A stretch of 64,000 bases of DNA, from positions 36,492,101 to 36,556,100 of the forward strand of contig OX638371.1 of the NCBI GenBank assembly GCA_951812925.1, read 5' to 3'. A model generated the notes under the pieces. It was given only the letters and a program-made list of their open reading frames with translations, was not told the DNA's origin and ran no database searches. The DNA comes from Calliopum simillimum. Lineage: Eukaryota > Arthropoda > Insecta > Diptera > Lauxaniidae. Position numbers and translations under genes: made by a program. This document shows, piece after piece, positions 43,359 to 54,486 of this stretch (its first letter is position 1; each line of letters begins with the position of its first letter).

Positions 43359-44780
43359 CAACAGATACATGTATGCTATTATTGCTGTTGCTATTATTAT
43401 TATTTTTTTTTTTAAATTCTGTGGACAGGTACTGATACAAATCCGTTCCGGAAATTCAGGACGGATGGTCAGAATAATTGAATCTGTCATTTTTAAAAGG
43501 CGATATGTGTCGCTTGGCCGAAAATTGTTTTTCTGCTTTTGTGCCGTTGTGGCAATGGCGCTGGTTGGTCTATCTTTTTTTCAAGTACGCAGATTACTTA
43601 TTAAGTAATGTTAGTTAATCTTCATCACTAAAATTGCATTAAAATAAGATTTACCAAACATATAGTTTTTCTTAAATTTGACACAAGTTTAAATTTTGTC
43701 ACATATCCCCTTTTAAAAATGACCGATTCAATTATGACTCTCGATGATTAAGCAGAATAAAACATACAAATATTATAATCCAACATTGTTCTAACTAAAA
43801 ATGCAAGTTCATAATATATAAATATTTTTGTCTATACTTACATAAATATTTCACAAATGCAAGAACATTTTTTGACATTTAATATCTAGGGGAATTCCAT
43901 TATATTTCTACGAGTATCTAATGCTGATAACAGAATTTAAGAAGCACTGTGCAACTTGTGTCTCGCAAAATGTAGCTAAGCGCTCTACACATTGTTGACT
44001 GTAAAAATGATAGGAACAAAGTCTCAATTTACACGCGGAAATTCTACGAACAAAGATTCTGATTTTGTTTCTGTGCAAAAATGGCAAAACTAGGTACACA
44101 TCGAGCATTTTTCGTGAAAATGATTTATTTAGTCCAGGGTATTGTTCTCGGTAAGATCGTCAAGCTGGCGAAACCAAATTTGCTCTAGAACTTGTACTTC
44201 CTTAGAAAAACAACTTGAAAACCCCTTTATAGTGATTTTTTCATATCAACTTAAAATTTAAATTTGTTCTCCTGAAAAATAATGAAAACATGCTTTGCCA
44301 TCTTTGCACAGGTTTGCTAGTGAGGAGAAACGAACAGAGACATTTAAAAATAAGGGCTTGAATCGCCGCATCAGTGAACGTACAACTCGCGACGTAAATT
44401 AATTTATTTCGTAATGCGAAATACAGGCGGACACAGTTGTCAAGCACAACCGAACGTAAAAAGTCCTCTTATTTGGTTAAGGACAAAATTGCCACAGATA
44501 TATACCTACGGTGACCAACCGTCCTGTATTTCCGGGCACAGTTCTTTATTTCGGATACGTGTCCTCGGAATTTATTTAAGAAATATGGGACATACAAATG
44601 TTCTGTGTTTTATTTTGTGTCCCCTATTTGTCCTGTATTTGCACAGTTCGTTTATTAATATGTATAAAATATCAATAAAAACCGTAATTTTTTACCTAAT
44701 TCATCACGTATGAAGGTGTATATTTTTATCAATAGCTTTAAAAACCTTTTGAGAATATGCATACTTAAACTGTGATTATA
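43359..44780. other. intergenic, nothing recognised
   Basis: No supported gene. The 86-residue frame at 43348-43608 begins with an isoleucine/phenylalanine tract made by ATT/TTT runs and shows no family motif. CCGTCCTGTATTTCCGGGCA near 44518 resembles CCGTCCTGAATTTCCGGAAC on the other strand near 43455, suggesting a diverged repeat. Confidence 0.4.
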
Positions 44781-45613
44781 ACAGGTCATTCAATAAGTCC
44801 GTAGGATGACACATATACTAGAATTTTGTCCATATGATTTTTATTTAGAACTAGCCTTCAAACGAGACGTGTATAAATTTGACAGCAATCGGACTATTGA
44901 TTCGTGAGTTATAGCATTTAGTGTGAAGCAACTTTTGTTAGTAAAAAAAAAAGTGAACTTCGAGTATTGATAAAGCATTGCTTTTTGATGAAAAAAATAC
45001 AGTGGAAACCAAACAATGTCTTGATAAACATTATCCGAACTCTACTCCATCGATACAAATGGATTGCTAAATTTAAACATGGTCGTACCAGCAAAAATGA
45101 TGCAGATCGCTGTGGACTCCCAAATTAGGCTGTTATTCCAGAAAACATAAAAAAAATCCACAAATTGGTTATGAACGATTGCAAATTGAAGCTGCTCGAG
45201 CTACTTGATATTGTAAAGATATCAAATGGTAGTGTTTTTACCATTTTACACAAACATTTGGGTATGCAAAAGCTCTCTGCAAAGTGGCTGCCACGTGAGC
45301 TCACAGTCGACCAAAACAAAAACGAATTGATGCTTCAGAGGAGTGTTAAACCGCTGTTAAACCGCAATAAAATCGAATTCTACCGTCGATATGTGACAAT
45401 CGATGAAACATGGCTTCACTTTTACACACCAGAATCCAAAAGACAGTCAGCTGAGGCCTATTTTGACGAAAAAGAGAAATCGTAATATAAAACTGGAAAA
45501 TCGCTATACTCGTTGTATCGCCGTCGAAGTCAACTATGTTGAATAATAAAATCGAGTTTTGTCAAAATTTTGTTTTTTTCTTACTTATCCTACGGACTTA
45601 TTGAATGGCTTGT
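44781..45613 (+). mobile_element. mariner element, internally deleted, 833 bp
   Basis: Ends ACAGGTCATTCAATAAGTCC and, inverted, ACAAGCCATTCAATAAGTCC form a 27-bp terminal inverted repeat with two mismatches. The element is flanked by TA at 44779-44780 and 45614-45615. The length is about 450 bp short of a full mariner because the middle of the transposase is missing. Confidence 0.88.
44950..45560 (+). pseudogene. mariner transposase, deleted and frameshifted
   Basis: Recognisable blocks are IKHCFLMKKNTVET (about 44970), VFTILHKHLGMQKLSAKWLP (45235-45295), LTVDQNKNEL, then FYRRYVTIDETWLHFYTPES (about 45380-45440), which carries the first catalytic Asp. Immediately after ESKRQSAEA the sequence jumps to YFDEKEKS, a block normally close to the C terminus. 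The deletion removes the region with the second and third catalytic Asp. Stops and frame changes occur on both sides. It resembles DD34D mariners and cannot make an active enzyme. Confidence 0.8.
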
Positions 45614-45615
45614 TA

Positions 45616-46847
45616 TAGTTTCGCAACAGATAGAATCATTTCATAAACGGCTCTTTGACAATTAACAAATGAAATCATCTGTATAACCTTTTTTTTTTGT
45701 AAAAATTGATGAGTTTAGCTTGTGTTTGCCAGGATCAAATGTTTCCACGGAAATAATTTTCTCCATTATGAATATAATGTAGACAGAGCTTCGAGCAGCA
45801 CCAGCGCAGAATTTGCTCTGGAAGGGGTTTTGCATATATGTAGATTAATTTTATTACATTTTATTCAATTCATATATAATTTATATGGGAAAAAGATCTT
45901 CCTGGGGGGGGGCAGAACTTCCAAAACCCTCTACGTGTGCACAATCCTGGCTTACAGTAAAGTCACTTAAAACTATTTTAATAACAAAATGTAATTATCA
46001 TTTAAACTGTCTCGACCTCAAAGAATATTTGAGGTCACATGGAGACATTTTGAAAATAAATAATTTCTTTTGTCAAAAAATACTAAGAGGCGTTTTCACA
46101 ATATCTGGGTAAAATTCAACTTGTGGATTGATATAAATTTTATATAAAATTTAATATCAAAGTGCCAGTTAAGGTTAAAGTCAATTTAAATGTAATACAA
46201 GTAAAAGAAATAAATGTTTTTATTAACGAGCAATAAATAAATTTTAAATTTTTAAATTTATGAAGAAAATTGTACCGTTGAGGTCCTTGTACGCAGGTAT
46301 ACTTTTGCGCTCATCAATCGTCTTGAATATAGGTAATTTTTTGACTTTTTTGGACCAACATTGATCCTTTAAAGTCGTATTTTTCCTGACCTGTTTTATT
46401 CATAAAAAGATTTTGTGCAAAAATTTCAGAAGTTACTAAAAAAAATCACCCAAATCACGTCGCTACGTTATTTTGTGCACTAAACACTTTTGAGATAATA
46501 ACTGTAATTCTCCACAAGAAAAGTTATCAAAAACAGTTTTTTAACATGTCCTGAAAATACCTACATATTATTTTGAATAAAATGACAGCTCGATCACTAA
46601 AAAATTCCATTTTGAAATCGTAAAATGAACAACTAAAGTTTGTAGGTATTGAAGTTTAAAGTTCGTCAATTTTTGTCTCCGAAGGGGTAGGGGCTTGATA
46701 AGAACGCTTTTTTTGACATTTGTAATTGAATAACCGACCACCATTTGTAAAATGTTCTGAATTCCACCTTAAACTGAAACCGATAAAATAAACCCTACCT
46801 CTTATTTTTACTCTCTGTAAAATTTAGGTTTTTAAAATTCACTTAAC
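45616..46847. other. intergenic, nothing recognised
   Basis: No supported gene. There is a GA-rich run CCTGGGGGGGGGCAG near 45900 and otherwise AT-rich sequence. Confidence 0.35.
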
Positions 46848-47232
46848 CAGGCCTGTTCTGAAATCCATGTGATTTCAATTACTTTTCATTTAGGAAGCTT
46901 TTTGACGAAAACGATGAGTCCAACGATAAAGAGTATTAGAATCTCTTTTGTGGAGAATTAAAGGTTCTACAAACAAATATTAATTTAGATTAACGAAAAA
47001 GTAACCGTTTAGGAAATATTCGATTAAATCAAATTTTTGGACTTTTTACGGTTTTTTAAGAGCACTCCCTTAACGGTTACTTTTTCGTTAATGCAAATCA
47101 ATATTGTTTGTAGAACCTGTTATTTTCCACAAAAGAGGTTTTCATACTTTTAATCATGTGACTCACCATTTTTCTCAAAAAGTTTCCGGAATGAAAAGTA
47201 ATTGAAACCACTCGGATTACTGAACAGACCTG
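46848..47232. repeat. foldback element D, copy 1 (385 bp)
   Basis: The ends CAGGCCTGTTCTG and CTGAACAGACCTG pair. The arms continue through TCAATTACTTTTCAT, CTCTTTTGTGGA, GGTTCTACAAACAA and TTAACGAAAAAGTAACCGTT almost to the centre near 47040. The CAG ends suggest hAT, but no 8-bp target duplication is seen here. A second copy lies at 49889-50148. Confidence 0.75.
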
Positions 47233-48168
47233 TATGATTTTTTTGTTCGACTTTTAGAAAATGTACATAGAAGTTTTTTAGAAAAATATACTTTGGGAAA
47301 ATTGAAATGGAAAAATTGACCGCCAATCCTGTCGACAATTTTAATCTACTCTTGTTGGCATAATATGTACATCGTTGGCCACGGCCCTTTCAATGAAGGT
47401 CTAAAAGTTGGCAAGCCTGCTACACACCTTGCCATAATGGCAAATTCTTTTGTTTTGTTCGTTCACTGATTTTTTTTTTTAAGAATTTTCGTGTGTAAAT
47501 TGGGACCAAGAATTCATAAGCCTACGCAACTGTACTCTCATGATATTTGTAAATATCCGAATCTACACAATGTACTGGCTCTTGCCAAGCAACAAATAGC
47601 TGTGGACTTGTGGACTGTTGTCGTGTCACTCATAAAAAATTCCTCTTTCTCTTTAAGGACAACGTTAAGAAGATGAAAATTCGCTAGTAAGCACAACAAA
47701 GAAAAAACGACCTTGCTGCGAGTACAGTACTCATCAACGTTTTCAATGCTCACGCAGGCAAATAGGGTGGTTGAGAACGCATTGCAAAGTTACGGAGGAA
47801 AACAAAAACGAAAACACAAAAATATCACACGACACGATCAGTGGCAAAAGGATGAGTGATTGCTTTTTTCGATGAGAGAGAATTTTCGTTATCAAGAAAG
47901 AAACTTCTTCAGAATTTCGTGACGAAAGCAAAATACTAAATGTTGTATCTTTTTATGAAAATATTTTGTAGGGATTTTTAGAAGATATTTGCGAATTGCA
48001 TATATTGTTTGCTGAATTTCGCAACAAGTCGAAAAGAGTGGTTTTTTGCACAGAGGTTGATTATGTTAAAAATAAATAAATATTCACCGCTGTTGTGAGA
48101 CCCGATATCGATCGGAATCGAAATTGAATCTGATTTTAAGGGACAACAACAAAAAACTTTTACAAACG
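47233..48168. other. intergenic, nothing recognised
   Basis: No supported gene and no paired repeat seen. Confidence 0.35.
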
Positions 48169-48540
48169 CTTTCCACAAAACAACTTAAATCGACATAAGA
48201 AAATGGTTTTTTCTTCACAAAACATCCTCAGTCGAGAAAAGATACAGGTTAAATGAAAAAAAAAAAAAAAAAAAAAAATTGACAAAAGCACTTCCTCAAA
48301 ATTAGGAAAGAAGCAGAATTTTGTAAATAAAAATATATGACAAAAACATCCTATTTCAATTTTATTAAATACTATCGACCTTAGAGCAAAAAAAGTTAAT
48401 GGAAAATATTTGTTTAGTAATCATTTATAATTATTCCAATTCATACACAAAAAGAATTGAGAAGCATCGAAGTAGTTTTTTTGCTCACCTGAAAAGTTAG
48501 CAAAATCGAGTTAGGTTGTTTTGTCAAAAGTCCACAGATA
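48169..48540. mobile_element. TIR element T, copy 2 (~360 bp)
   Basis: Left TTTCCACAAAACAACTTAAA pairs with right TCGAGTTAGGTTGTTTTGTC. The right end extends into AAAAGTCCACAGATATG, matching CATATCTATGGACTTTT at the left end of copy 1. The interior differs from copy 1. Confidence 0.5.
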
Positions 48541-48967
48541 TGTAGGGCATTCAAAAAGCAAGGTACTGTTGGACAAAAGAATGGTCGTGTAATTTTAAAC
48601 TATTGATGGCAATTGCATGAAATTAATGAGCCATAAACAAATTTTCTAATTACATAATATGTTGCAGAATATTGTAATTTTAAAATTCATTTTATACTTT
48701 AATATACCTGTATACCTAAAAGCATGTGTCCACCGCAGATTTAAAGGGTGATTTAAGGCTGTTTCTGGACTTGGCGCTAAATCTGGGCGTTGATCCCATG
48801 ATTTACCATACAATATTTAAAACTATTTCCGCTGAGATTTAACTTAAATCTGTGCATTAATCACAGCAAGGATACCGATTTTGGCATATTCTAACCTAGT
48901 GACACCACTGAACTTTGACAATTGGCATTAAACACAAAGAAATTTGAAGATAAATATTAATAAGAAA
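48541..48967. other. intergenic, nothing recognised
   Basis: No supported gene. GCAGATTTAAAGG / GAGATTTAACTTAAATCTG near 48740-48855 gives weak inverted similarity. Confidence 0.35.
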
Positions 48968-49763
48968 ACTAGTAAGGGTGTAAATTTTGGCCTGGCCAAA
49001 AAATAAATACCCTACACTGCAGTATTTTGAAAAGTTTGCTTATATGGGAGGTGCCACGCCCTCTTGTCCGAGTACACCCAGTTTTTGTTCAGAGCTTGCA
49101 TTTATAGTTTTTAGTGTCAGAGTTAGCATTTTGAATCTTTTGCTTATATGGGAGGTGCCACGCTCCCTTGTCTGATTTCACCCAATTTTTGCTGAGAGCT
49201 TTCATTTATAATTCTTAGTGTCTGAGTCAAATTTGGTTCGAATATCTCAAAAAACGCTTTCAGTATAGCGTTTTGAAGCTTTTGCTTATATGGGAGGTGC
49301 CACGCCCTCTTTTCCGAATTCGCTCAAATTTTTATCAGAGCTTGCGCTTACAATTCGTAGTACTTATATGTATTGTGGTTGCATTGTCGTGAAAAATACT
49401 CCTAAATTTGCATTTTGAATATAATTTTTGTATGGGCGGTAGGCGTGTCCGTTGACCGATTTTGCTCATTTTCAATCCCCCGAGCTAACTTTGACGACGG
49501 AGGCAGTGTACCAAATTTCATTGAATTATCTTGCTCAGTTTTCCCAAAAAGTGTATTTCAACACACAGCCAGCCAGCCACCCAGCCAGCCAGCCAGCCAG
49601 CCACCCAGCCAGCCAGCCAGCCGGACAGACGGACATGGTTATATCGACTCAGGAGGTGACGCTGATCAAGAATATATATACTTTTCTATACCTGCCACGC
49701 CTCCTTCTCTGCGTTACAAACGGAAGGACAAAGTGAATATACCCTGGGTGTAGGGTATAATTA
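48968..49763 (+). mobile_element. Helentron/DINE-1-like element, best-preserved copy
   Basis: Left end ACTAGTAAGGGTGTAAATTT, palindrome TTTGGCCTGGCCAAA, subterminal TAAATACCCTACACTGCAG, central repeats with GGAGGTGCCACGC at about 49048, 49152 and 49290, the GTATGGGCGGTAGGCGTGTC block, and a long (AGCC)n tract at 49567-49622. The right end is ACCCTGGGTGTAGGGTATAA. Frames across 49415-49753 are open only because the repeat is well preserved. Confidence 0.85.
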
Positions 49764-49888
49764 GGACGGAATTAATTTTACTGCTTTTAAGATTTAATGA
49801 CAAAAATAAATCTATTTCGGCTGGTCAAAACGGGTAGAGTTAACGATATGATTTACTAACCTCAGCGGCGCTAAATCTTCGTTCGAAA

Positions 49889-50148
49889 CAGGTGTTCCTA
49901 TCAAATAGGGTCTTTAAGAGGTTTTGTTTTTGAAAATTCCACAAATAATATTGATTCGGAAATATTCGATAAAGTTGAATTTTTCGACTTTTTGCCGTTT
50001 CTTAAGAATATTTCCTAAACGGTTACTTTTTCGTTAATGAAAATCAACATTATTTGTTGAACATGTAATTCTCCACGAAAAAGATTTTCATCAAAAAGCC
50101 ACCCCAATGAAAAGTAATTGAAACCACACGGATTACAGAACAGGCCTG
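49889..50148. repeat. foldback element D, copy 2
   Basis: GGTTACTTTTTCGTTAATGA, CATGTAATTCTCCAC, AATGAAAAGTAATTGAAACC and GAACAGGCCTG match the right arm of 46848-47232. The left arm is partly deleted. Confidence 0.68.
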
Positions 50149-50415
50149 ATAACGTCGCTTTAATCCTACAACTTGGTTCCTCAAATTTTATTGTTTTGAG
50201 AAAAACCGATTTTAAGATACATATTTGGAAATTCGAATTTGTATTGACACTTACATTTAGACTTTTCTAGTTTTTTTTTTTTATAACTAAGCAATGAGGT
50301 CACTTTAGAATAATCTGTTTAGAAAAGTATCATAAGCCAATTATTCCAAATATTATAATTTAGGAGTTAAGTACCGTATCTAGTACTTAGGTGACGACAT
50401 TATTTCGAATATTAA
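50149..50415. other. intergenic, nothing recognised
   Basis: Short AT-rich gap between the foldback copy and the next DINE-1-like element. No gene and no paired repeat seen. Confidence 0.35.
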
Positions 50416-51176
50416 ACTAGTAAGGGTGTAACTTTTGGCCTGGCCAAAAAATAAATACCCTACACTGCAGTATTTTGAAGCTTTTGCTTATAAAGTAGGT
50501 GCCACGCCCTCTTGTCCGAGTTCGTCTAGTTTAAGCTTAGAGGGTGCATTTATAGTCTTTAGTATTTGAGTGAAATTTAGTTGGATTATCTCAAAAAACT
50601 CTTTCAGTATAGCTTTTTGAAACTTTTGCTTATATGGGAGGTGCCACGCCCCATTGTCTGAATTCACCCAATTCTTGTTGAGATCTTTCATTTATAATTT
50701 TTAGTATCTGAGTCAAATTTGGTTTGAATATAGTATATCAAAAAACGTTTTCAGTATAGCGTTTTGAAGCTTTTGCTTATATGTGAGGTGCCACGCCCTC
50801 TTGTCCAAATTTGCCTTGTTTTTTTTTAAAACTTGCGCCTACAATTCTTAGTATTTATGTGTATTTTGGTTGCGTTTTCGTGAAAAATACTCCTAAAATT
50901 CCATTTTGACCGTTGACCGATTTCGCTCATTTTCAATCTGCCGAGCTAACTTTAACGACGGAGGCTGTGCACCAAATTTAATTGAATTATCTTGCTTAGT
51001 TTTCCCAAAAAGTGTATTTCCACACACAGCCAGCCAGCCAGACAGACGGACATGGCTATATCGACTCAGAAGGTGACGCTGATCAAGAATATATATACTT
51101 TTCTATATCTGCCACGCCTCCTTCTGTGCGTTACAAACGGAAGGACAAAGTGAATATACCCTGGATGTAGGGTATA
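50416..51176 (+). mobile_element. Helentron/DINE-1-like element, near complete
   Basis: Same architecture as 48968-49763 in the same orientation. ACTAGTAAGGGTGTAACTTT left end, three GAGGTGCCACGCCC repeats near 50490, 50638 and 50785, a short (AGCC)n tract, and right end ACCCTGGATGTAGGGTATAA. It lacks the GTATGGGCGGTAGG block, so the two neighbours are separate insertions rather than a duplication. Confidence 0.84.
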
Positions 51177-51999
51177 AAAAAAAAAATCGAATTGGAAAAT
51201 TTGTCAAATTTTAGTCTTTCTGAAATATGAGAACAGAACTAAAAGACTAATATTGCTATTTCTTAAAAGATTTTTTGTGATGATTTCATTATTTGACCAG
51301 TGTATGATGTTCTTATTTGGCATCTGCTTAATTACCAAATTTTATCGAAATAGGATGTTAAAAGTCTTGCGAGATATTACGTACTGAAGTGTGAAGTATA
51401 AGATGAGGTCCCTGCCTTTGAAGGGTTAGAGTATTAGAAAATCCATCTAATTGGTATTTCTAGTTTAAAACAGATATGTTCCCTTTCTCTTATTTTCAGC
51501 TTCCTTCTAGAATTTCGTCATAGAAGATAAGGTTCGTTTCCACCTAAATTTCTAGAACGAAAACGAACACTAAAAACGTTTTATATCGTAAGCAAAATAA
51601 TTACGCCAAAAATTGTAATAATGCAATGAGAGGGTAACACTCAGATGAGAGAGCGTCTCTCACGTGTACTCTTCGAAATATAAAAAATGCGAAATGCGAC
51701 ACAACGTAATCTCAAATTCGAAAATTCAAAATAAACGATCAAAACATTTGTTGACATGAGATAGAAGTACACACATGCTGCACTACTCGCACTTAGGCTG
51801 AAAACAGGAAATTTTTTATATGTAGCAGATGACGTGTTTTTTGAGAGAGCGAAAAGTGTGAATGGCAAAAACAAAGCAAAATTTTAAAGAAAGAACCACT
51901 AACAAAACAAAATAGTACACGCGTACACAACACACACACAGAGAAGCAGTAGCAACGTCGCTGCTGTGTGGAAAATTTTAAATTTTATTTAAACAAAAA
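51177..51999 (+). promoter_or_regulatory. trbl upstream region with GAGA and E-box motifs
   Basis: No gene. A near-palindromic GATGAGAGAGCGTCTCTCAC at 51644-51663 contains GAGAG on both strands, and the adjoining CACGTG at 51661-51666 is an E-box. A second TTGAGAGAGCG is at 51840-51850. GAGA-factor motifs close upstream of a TATA-less start are common in fly developmental genes. Function here is inferred. Confidence 0.5.
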
Positions 52000-52034
52000 T
52001 CAGTTGAATTTGTTGAAGCAATCGTGGCAGACGT
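52000..52034 (+). promoter_or_regulatory. trbl: Inr + DPE core promoter of trbl
   Basis: TCAGTT at 52000-52005 fits the fly initiator with +1 at A52002. AGACGT at 52029-52034 is a perfect downstream promoter element (RGWYVT) and lies exactly at +28 to +33. No TATA box is seen at -30. The spacing is the strict spacing required of Inr-DPE promoters, which makes chance less likely. Confidence 0.65.
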
Positions 52035-52527
52035 GTACGACGGAAGATAAAGTGGTTTTGTTGAAAAAGCGAGAAAAAAGAGCGAGCGCAAACTTTGAAT
52101 TTTTGCACGCACGTAGATTTGTTTTAAAATCGTAAACGAGCTACAAATTCAACTTGAAAAGAATTTCGTAAAAGTTTGCAAAATTTCATCAGAATAAAAT
52201 CGAGTTGTGTTATTTTTGTTTTTTAATTATTGGAGAATAAAAGAGAATTTTCTTTTAAACTTTGCTTAAATGTTGAGGTAAACAAAACCGGATCGCACGT
52301 TCGACGACGCAAGTTATACTCTGGCAACGCTGAAGAAGAAAAGTCTTAAATGTCAAAAGATTCAATTGAACGAAAGAAAAATATTTGCAAATTTTAAAGA
52401 ATTAAATACAAAATCAGCAGAAAATAAATATTAATAGAAAATAAACTGTGATAATTAACGTAAATTGGGAATAAAAAGTGCACTTAATTTAAAATAAAAA
52501 AATCAAAATATATTTTTACAATAAAAA
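52002..52527 (+). other. trbl: trbl 5' leader with two uORFs
   Basis: If transcription starts at 52002 the leader is 526 nt. It has two upstream ATGs, each with a nearby stop: a 3-codon uORF at 52270-52281 and a 15-codon uORF at 52350-52397. Neither overlaps the main start at 52528, so reinitiation is possible. The leader is very A-rich just before the start codon. Confidence 0.55.
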
Positions 52528-53498
52528 ATGGATACAATCATCGCGCAGTCAGCAGCAGCAACAACAACGATTTTAGTACAAAGCAGAAATGCCTACAATC
52601 TACCGCAACAAGTTCCTGGCACGCCCAACTCCATCGCCTCCAGTGGCAATGGTGGAAATGCCAACAAAATCATTTATTCAGCGCCATCATCGCCTGCCGC
52701 TATTGTCAACAGCAACAACAGTGGAAGCAGCGGCCCCTCCGATGTTAATTCAACCAATTCATCATCATCCTCTCCTGCATCAGGAGCAACAATCCGTTTG
52801 ACGACGACGATAACGCATCAACACCAACATGCCGCCTTGACAGCGCTGCATACGCCCAAGAAAAGTCACCTCGATGCTGGCATGTTGCGTAAAATACGTG
52901 AACTCCTTATGTCACCCACCACTGGCTGTGATGATTTACAGCAGGCTCTACGCCGCGAAGTTCAACCCGTTAATGTGATAAAAGAACGCTACCTCATCAG
53001 TTCAACACCCTGCCAAATATCACCTGCAGCAGCAGCGAAAACACCAATCTCCTATCGTCATCTCATCGATTTGACATCTTCCAATCTCAAGTGTACCGAT
53101 GTCTTTACGGAGGAGCATTTCCTGTGTAAAATCATCAATGAACCATTGCATAAAGTTCAGCAGGCCTATTTTCAATTGCAACAAGATGAGGCAGGTTGTC
53201 GCAGTGAAATCTATGGACATTCGCTAATTAGGAGCGTACGTGATATTGTACCACTATCAAAGCAGCGCACCTATGTTATTATACCAGCAGGATCATCGCC
53301 TGCTGGGGCGGCAGCGGAAAATGTTGAGCGCATTTATGAGGATTTGCATACGTATATAAGGAATAAGCGACGTTTAAGTGAACAGGAGGCACGTCCATTA
53401 TTTCATCAAATTTGCCAAACTGTGCAGGTGTGTCATCGTAATGGCATTGTGCTGAGGGATTTGAAATTAAAGAGATTCTACTTCATCGATGAAGCGAG
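52528..53498 (+). CDS. trbl: Tribbles pseudokinase, first coding exon (partial gene)
   Basis: Encodes the first 323 residues of the Tribbles pseudokinase, an adaptor that in flies promotes degradation of String/Cdc25 and the C/EBP factor Slbo and restrains Akt. Residues 1-110 are a Ser/Asn/Ala-rich, probably disordered tail. From about 112 the sequence follows Drosophila Tribbles: KERYLISS (152-159), AAKTPISYRHL, FLCKIINEPLHKVQ (K201 at the ATP-lysine position), HSLIRSVRDIVPL, LHTYIR and the pseudo-catalytic loop VLRDLKLKRF (D311). The family's degenerate metal-binding motif and C-terminal MEK1/COP1-binding tail must lie in later exons outside this window. The start is in a good context (AAAATGG). 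The exon ends GCGAG|GTAGGT after two bases of codon 324. Reading through would hit TAG at 53500, so splicing is required. Homology is recognised from memory. Confidence 0.93.
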
Positions 53499-54070
53499 GT
53501 AGGTTTACATTTAGTGAAAACAAAGTATTCGGTATTTATGTATTTGTACTATTGTCTCTGAAAGCCTTTAGGATTTTAAACTTGGCAAAAACGTAGAAGA
53601 ACTTATGTGAACTTTGACAAATGGAGTTAAATTTTTTATTAACTCATTTAATTTTCTCTCTTGTTTTTGGGCCTTTTTTACTTAAATTGGTCCTAATAAC
53701 TATCCTAATAACTACCAAAAAAACGCGAATTTCAAATAGAAGTAACTGAAAATTGGTTTTCCTTCTAGTCTGAGATATATAGCCATCGGAAGATCCCGAT
53801 ATAACTTTTATAAAACCCAGTATAAGTTAAGACCCCATGATGGATTTTAAAAATATTGCTGTGAAATGAAATGTATTTAATTTTTGTGTATTTAATGTAT
53901 TTCAACAAGCTATAAAATTTTATATTGAAAAGTTTTAAATTTAAGTTATGGTTTTCGGGATTTTCCCATTTTTCGAAAATTTGTTTTCATAAGAACTGTA
54001 ATATTTTCGAATAATTTCATCATGTCTTGTATCGCTGGAGCAAAAGGCTACATACGAAATTCCTCCATAT

Positions 54071-54205
54071 ATGAGGCTATCAGAGCAACAGTGGCCTAAT
54101 CCTTACTTCGTTAAAAAAAACACTTAGCTCGTGTCAAGCGCAAGTTATTTGTTTTGCTTTTTTAACGAACTAAGGGTTAGGCCACTGTTGCTTTTACAGC
54201 CTCAT
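54071..54205. repeat. 135-bp palindromic MITE
   Basis: TGAGGCTATCAGAGCAACAG followed by TGGCCTAATCCTTACTTCGT pairs with ACGAACTAAGGGTTAGGCCA then CTGTTGCTTTTACAGCCTCA. The arms are about 50 bp around a loop containing GTGTCAAGCGCAAG. There is no coding capacity. Confidence 0.75.
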
Positions 54206-54316
54206 GTATGATAAATCTATAATTTTATTAACAAAAAAAGTACGAATGATTTATTTCCTTTTACCTCAAATGTCATGTCATTAATATCCTTATAATCAAA
54301 TTATAATATGTATTAT

Positions 54317-54467
54317 GAAATTGTGAATTTCAACACCATCAGGCTGTTCGTTTACTTCAAGTTTTTACCTAAAAAGCTCTCGTTTATGCGTATGAAATTG
54401 TGAATTTCATCACCATAGGCTGTTCGCTTACTTCAAATTTTTACTCGAAAAGCTCTCATTTATGCGT
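54317..54467. repeat. tandem duplication of a 76-bp unit
   Basis: GAAATTGTGAATTTC starts at 54317 and again at 54393. The following GGCTGTTCG-YTTACTTCAA and AAAAGCTCTC-R-TTTATGCGTA correspond throughout, with about 10 differences and a one-base gap. Confidence 0.85.
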
Positions 54468-54486
54468 AACCCGGTAAATGCTGAGT

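Noticed and set aside
43348..43608. 86-codon frame with a hydrophobic start
   Set aside because: The hydrophobic stretch comes from ATT/TTT runs and there is no homology signal or promoter context.
49415..49753. Overlapping 112- and 94-codon frames ending YKRKDKVNIPWV and related
   Set aside because: They lie in the conserved right third of the DINE-1-like repeat, occur in other copies in both orientations, and are broken elsewhere. No protein family is recognised.
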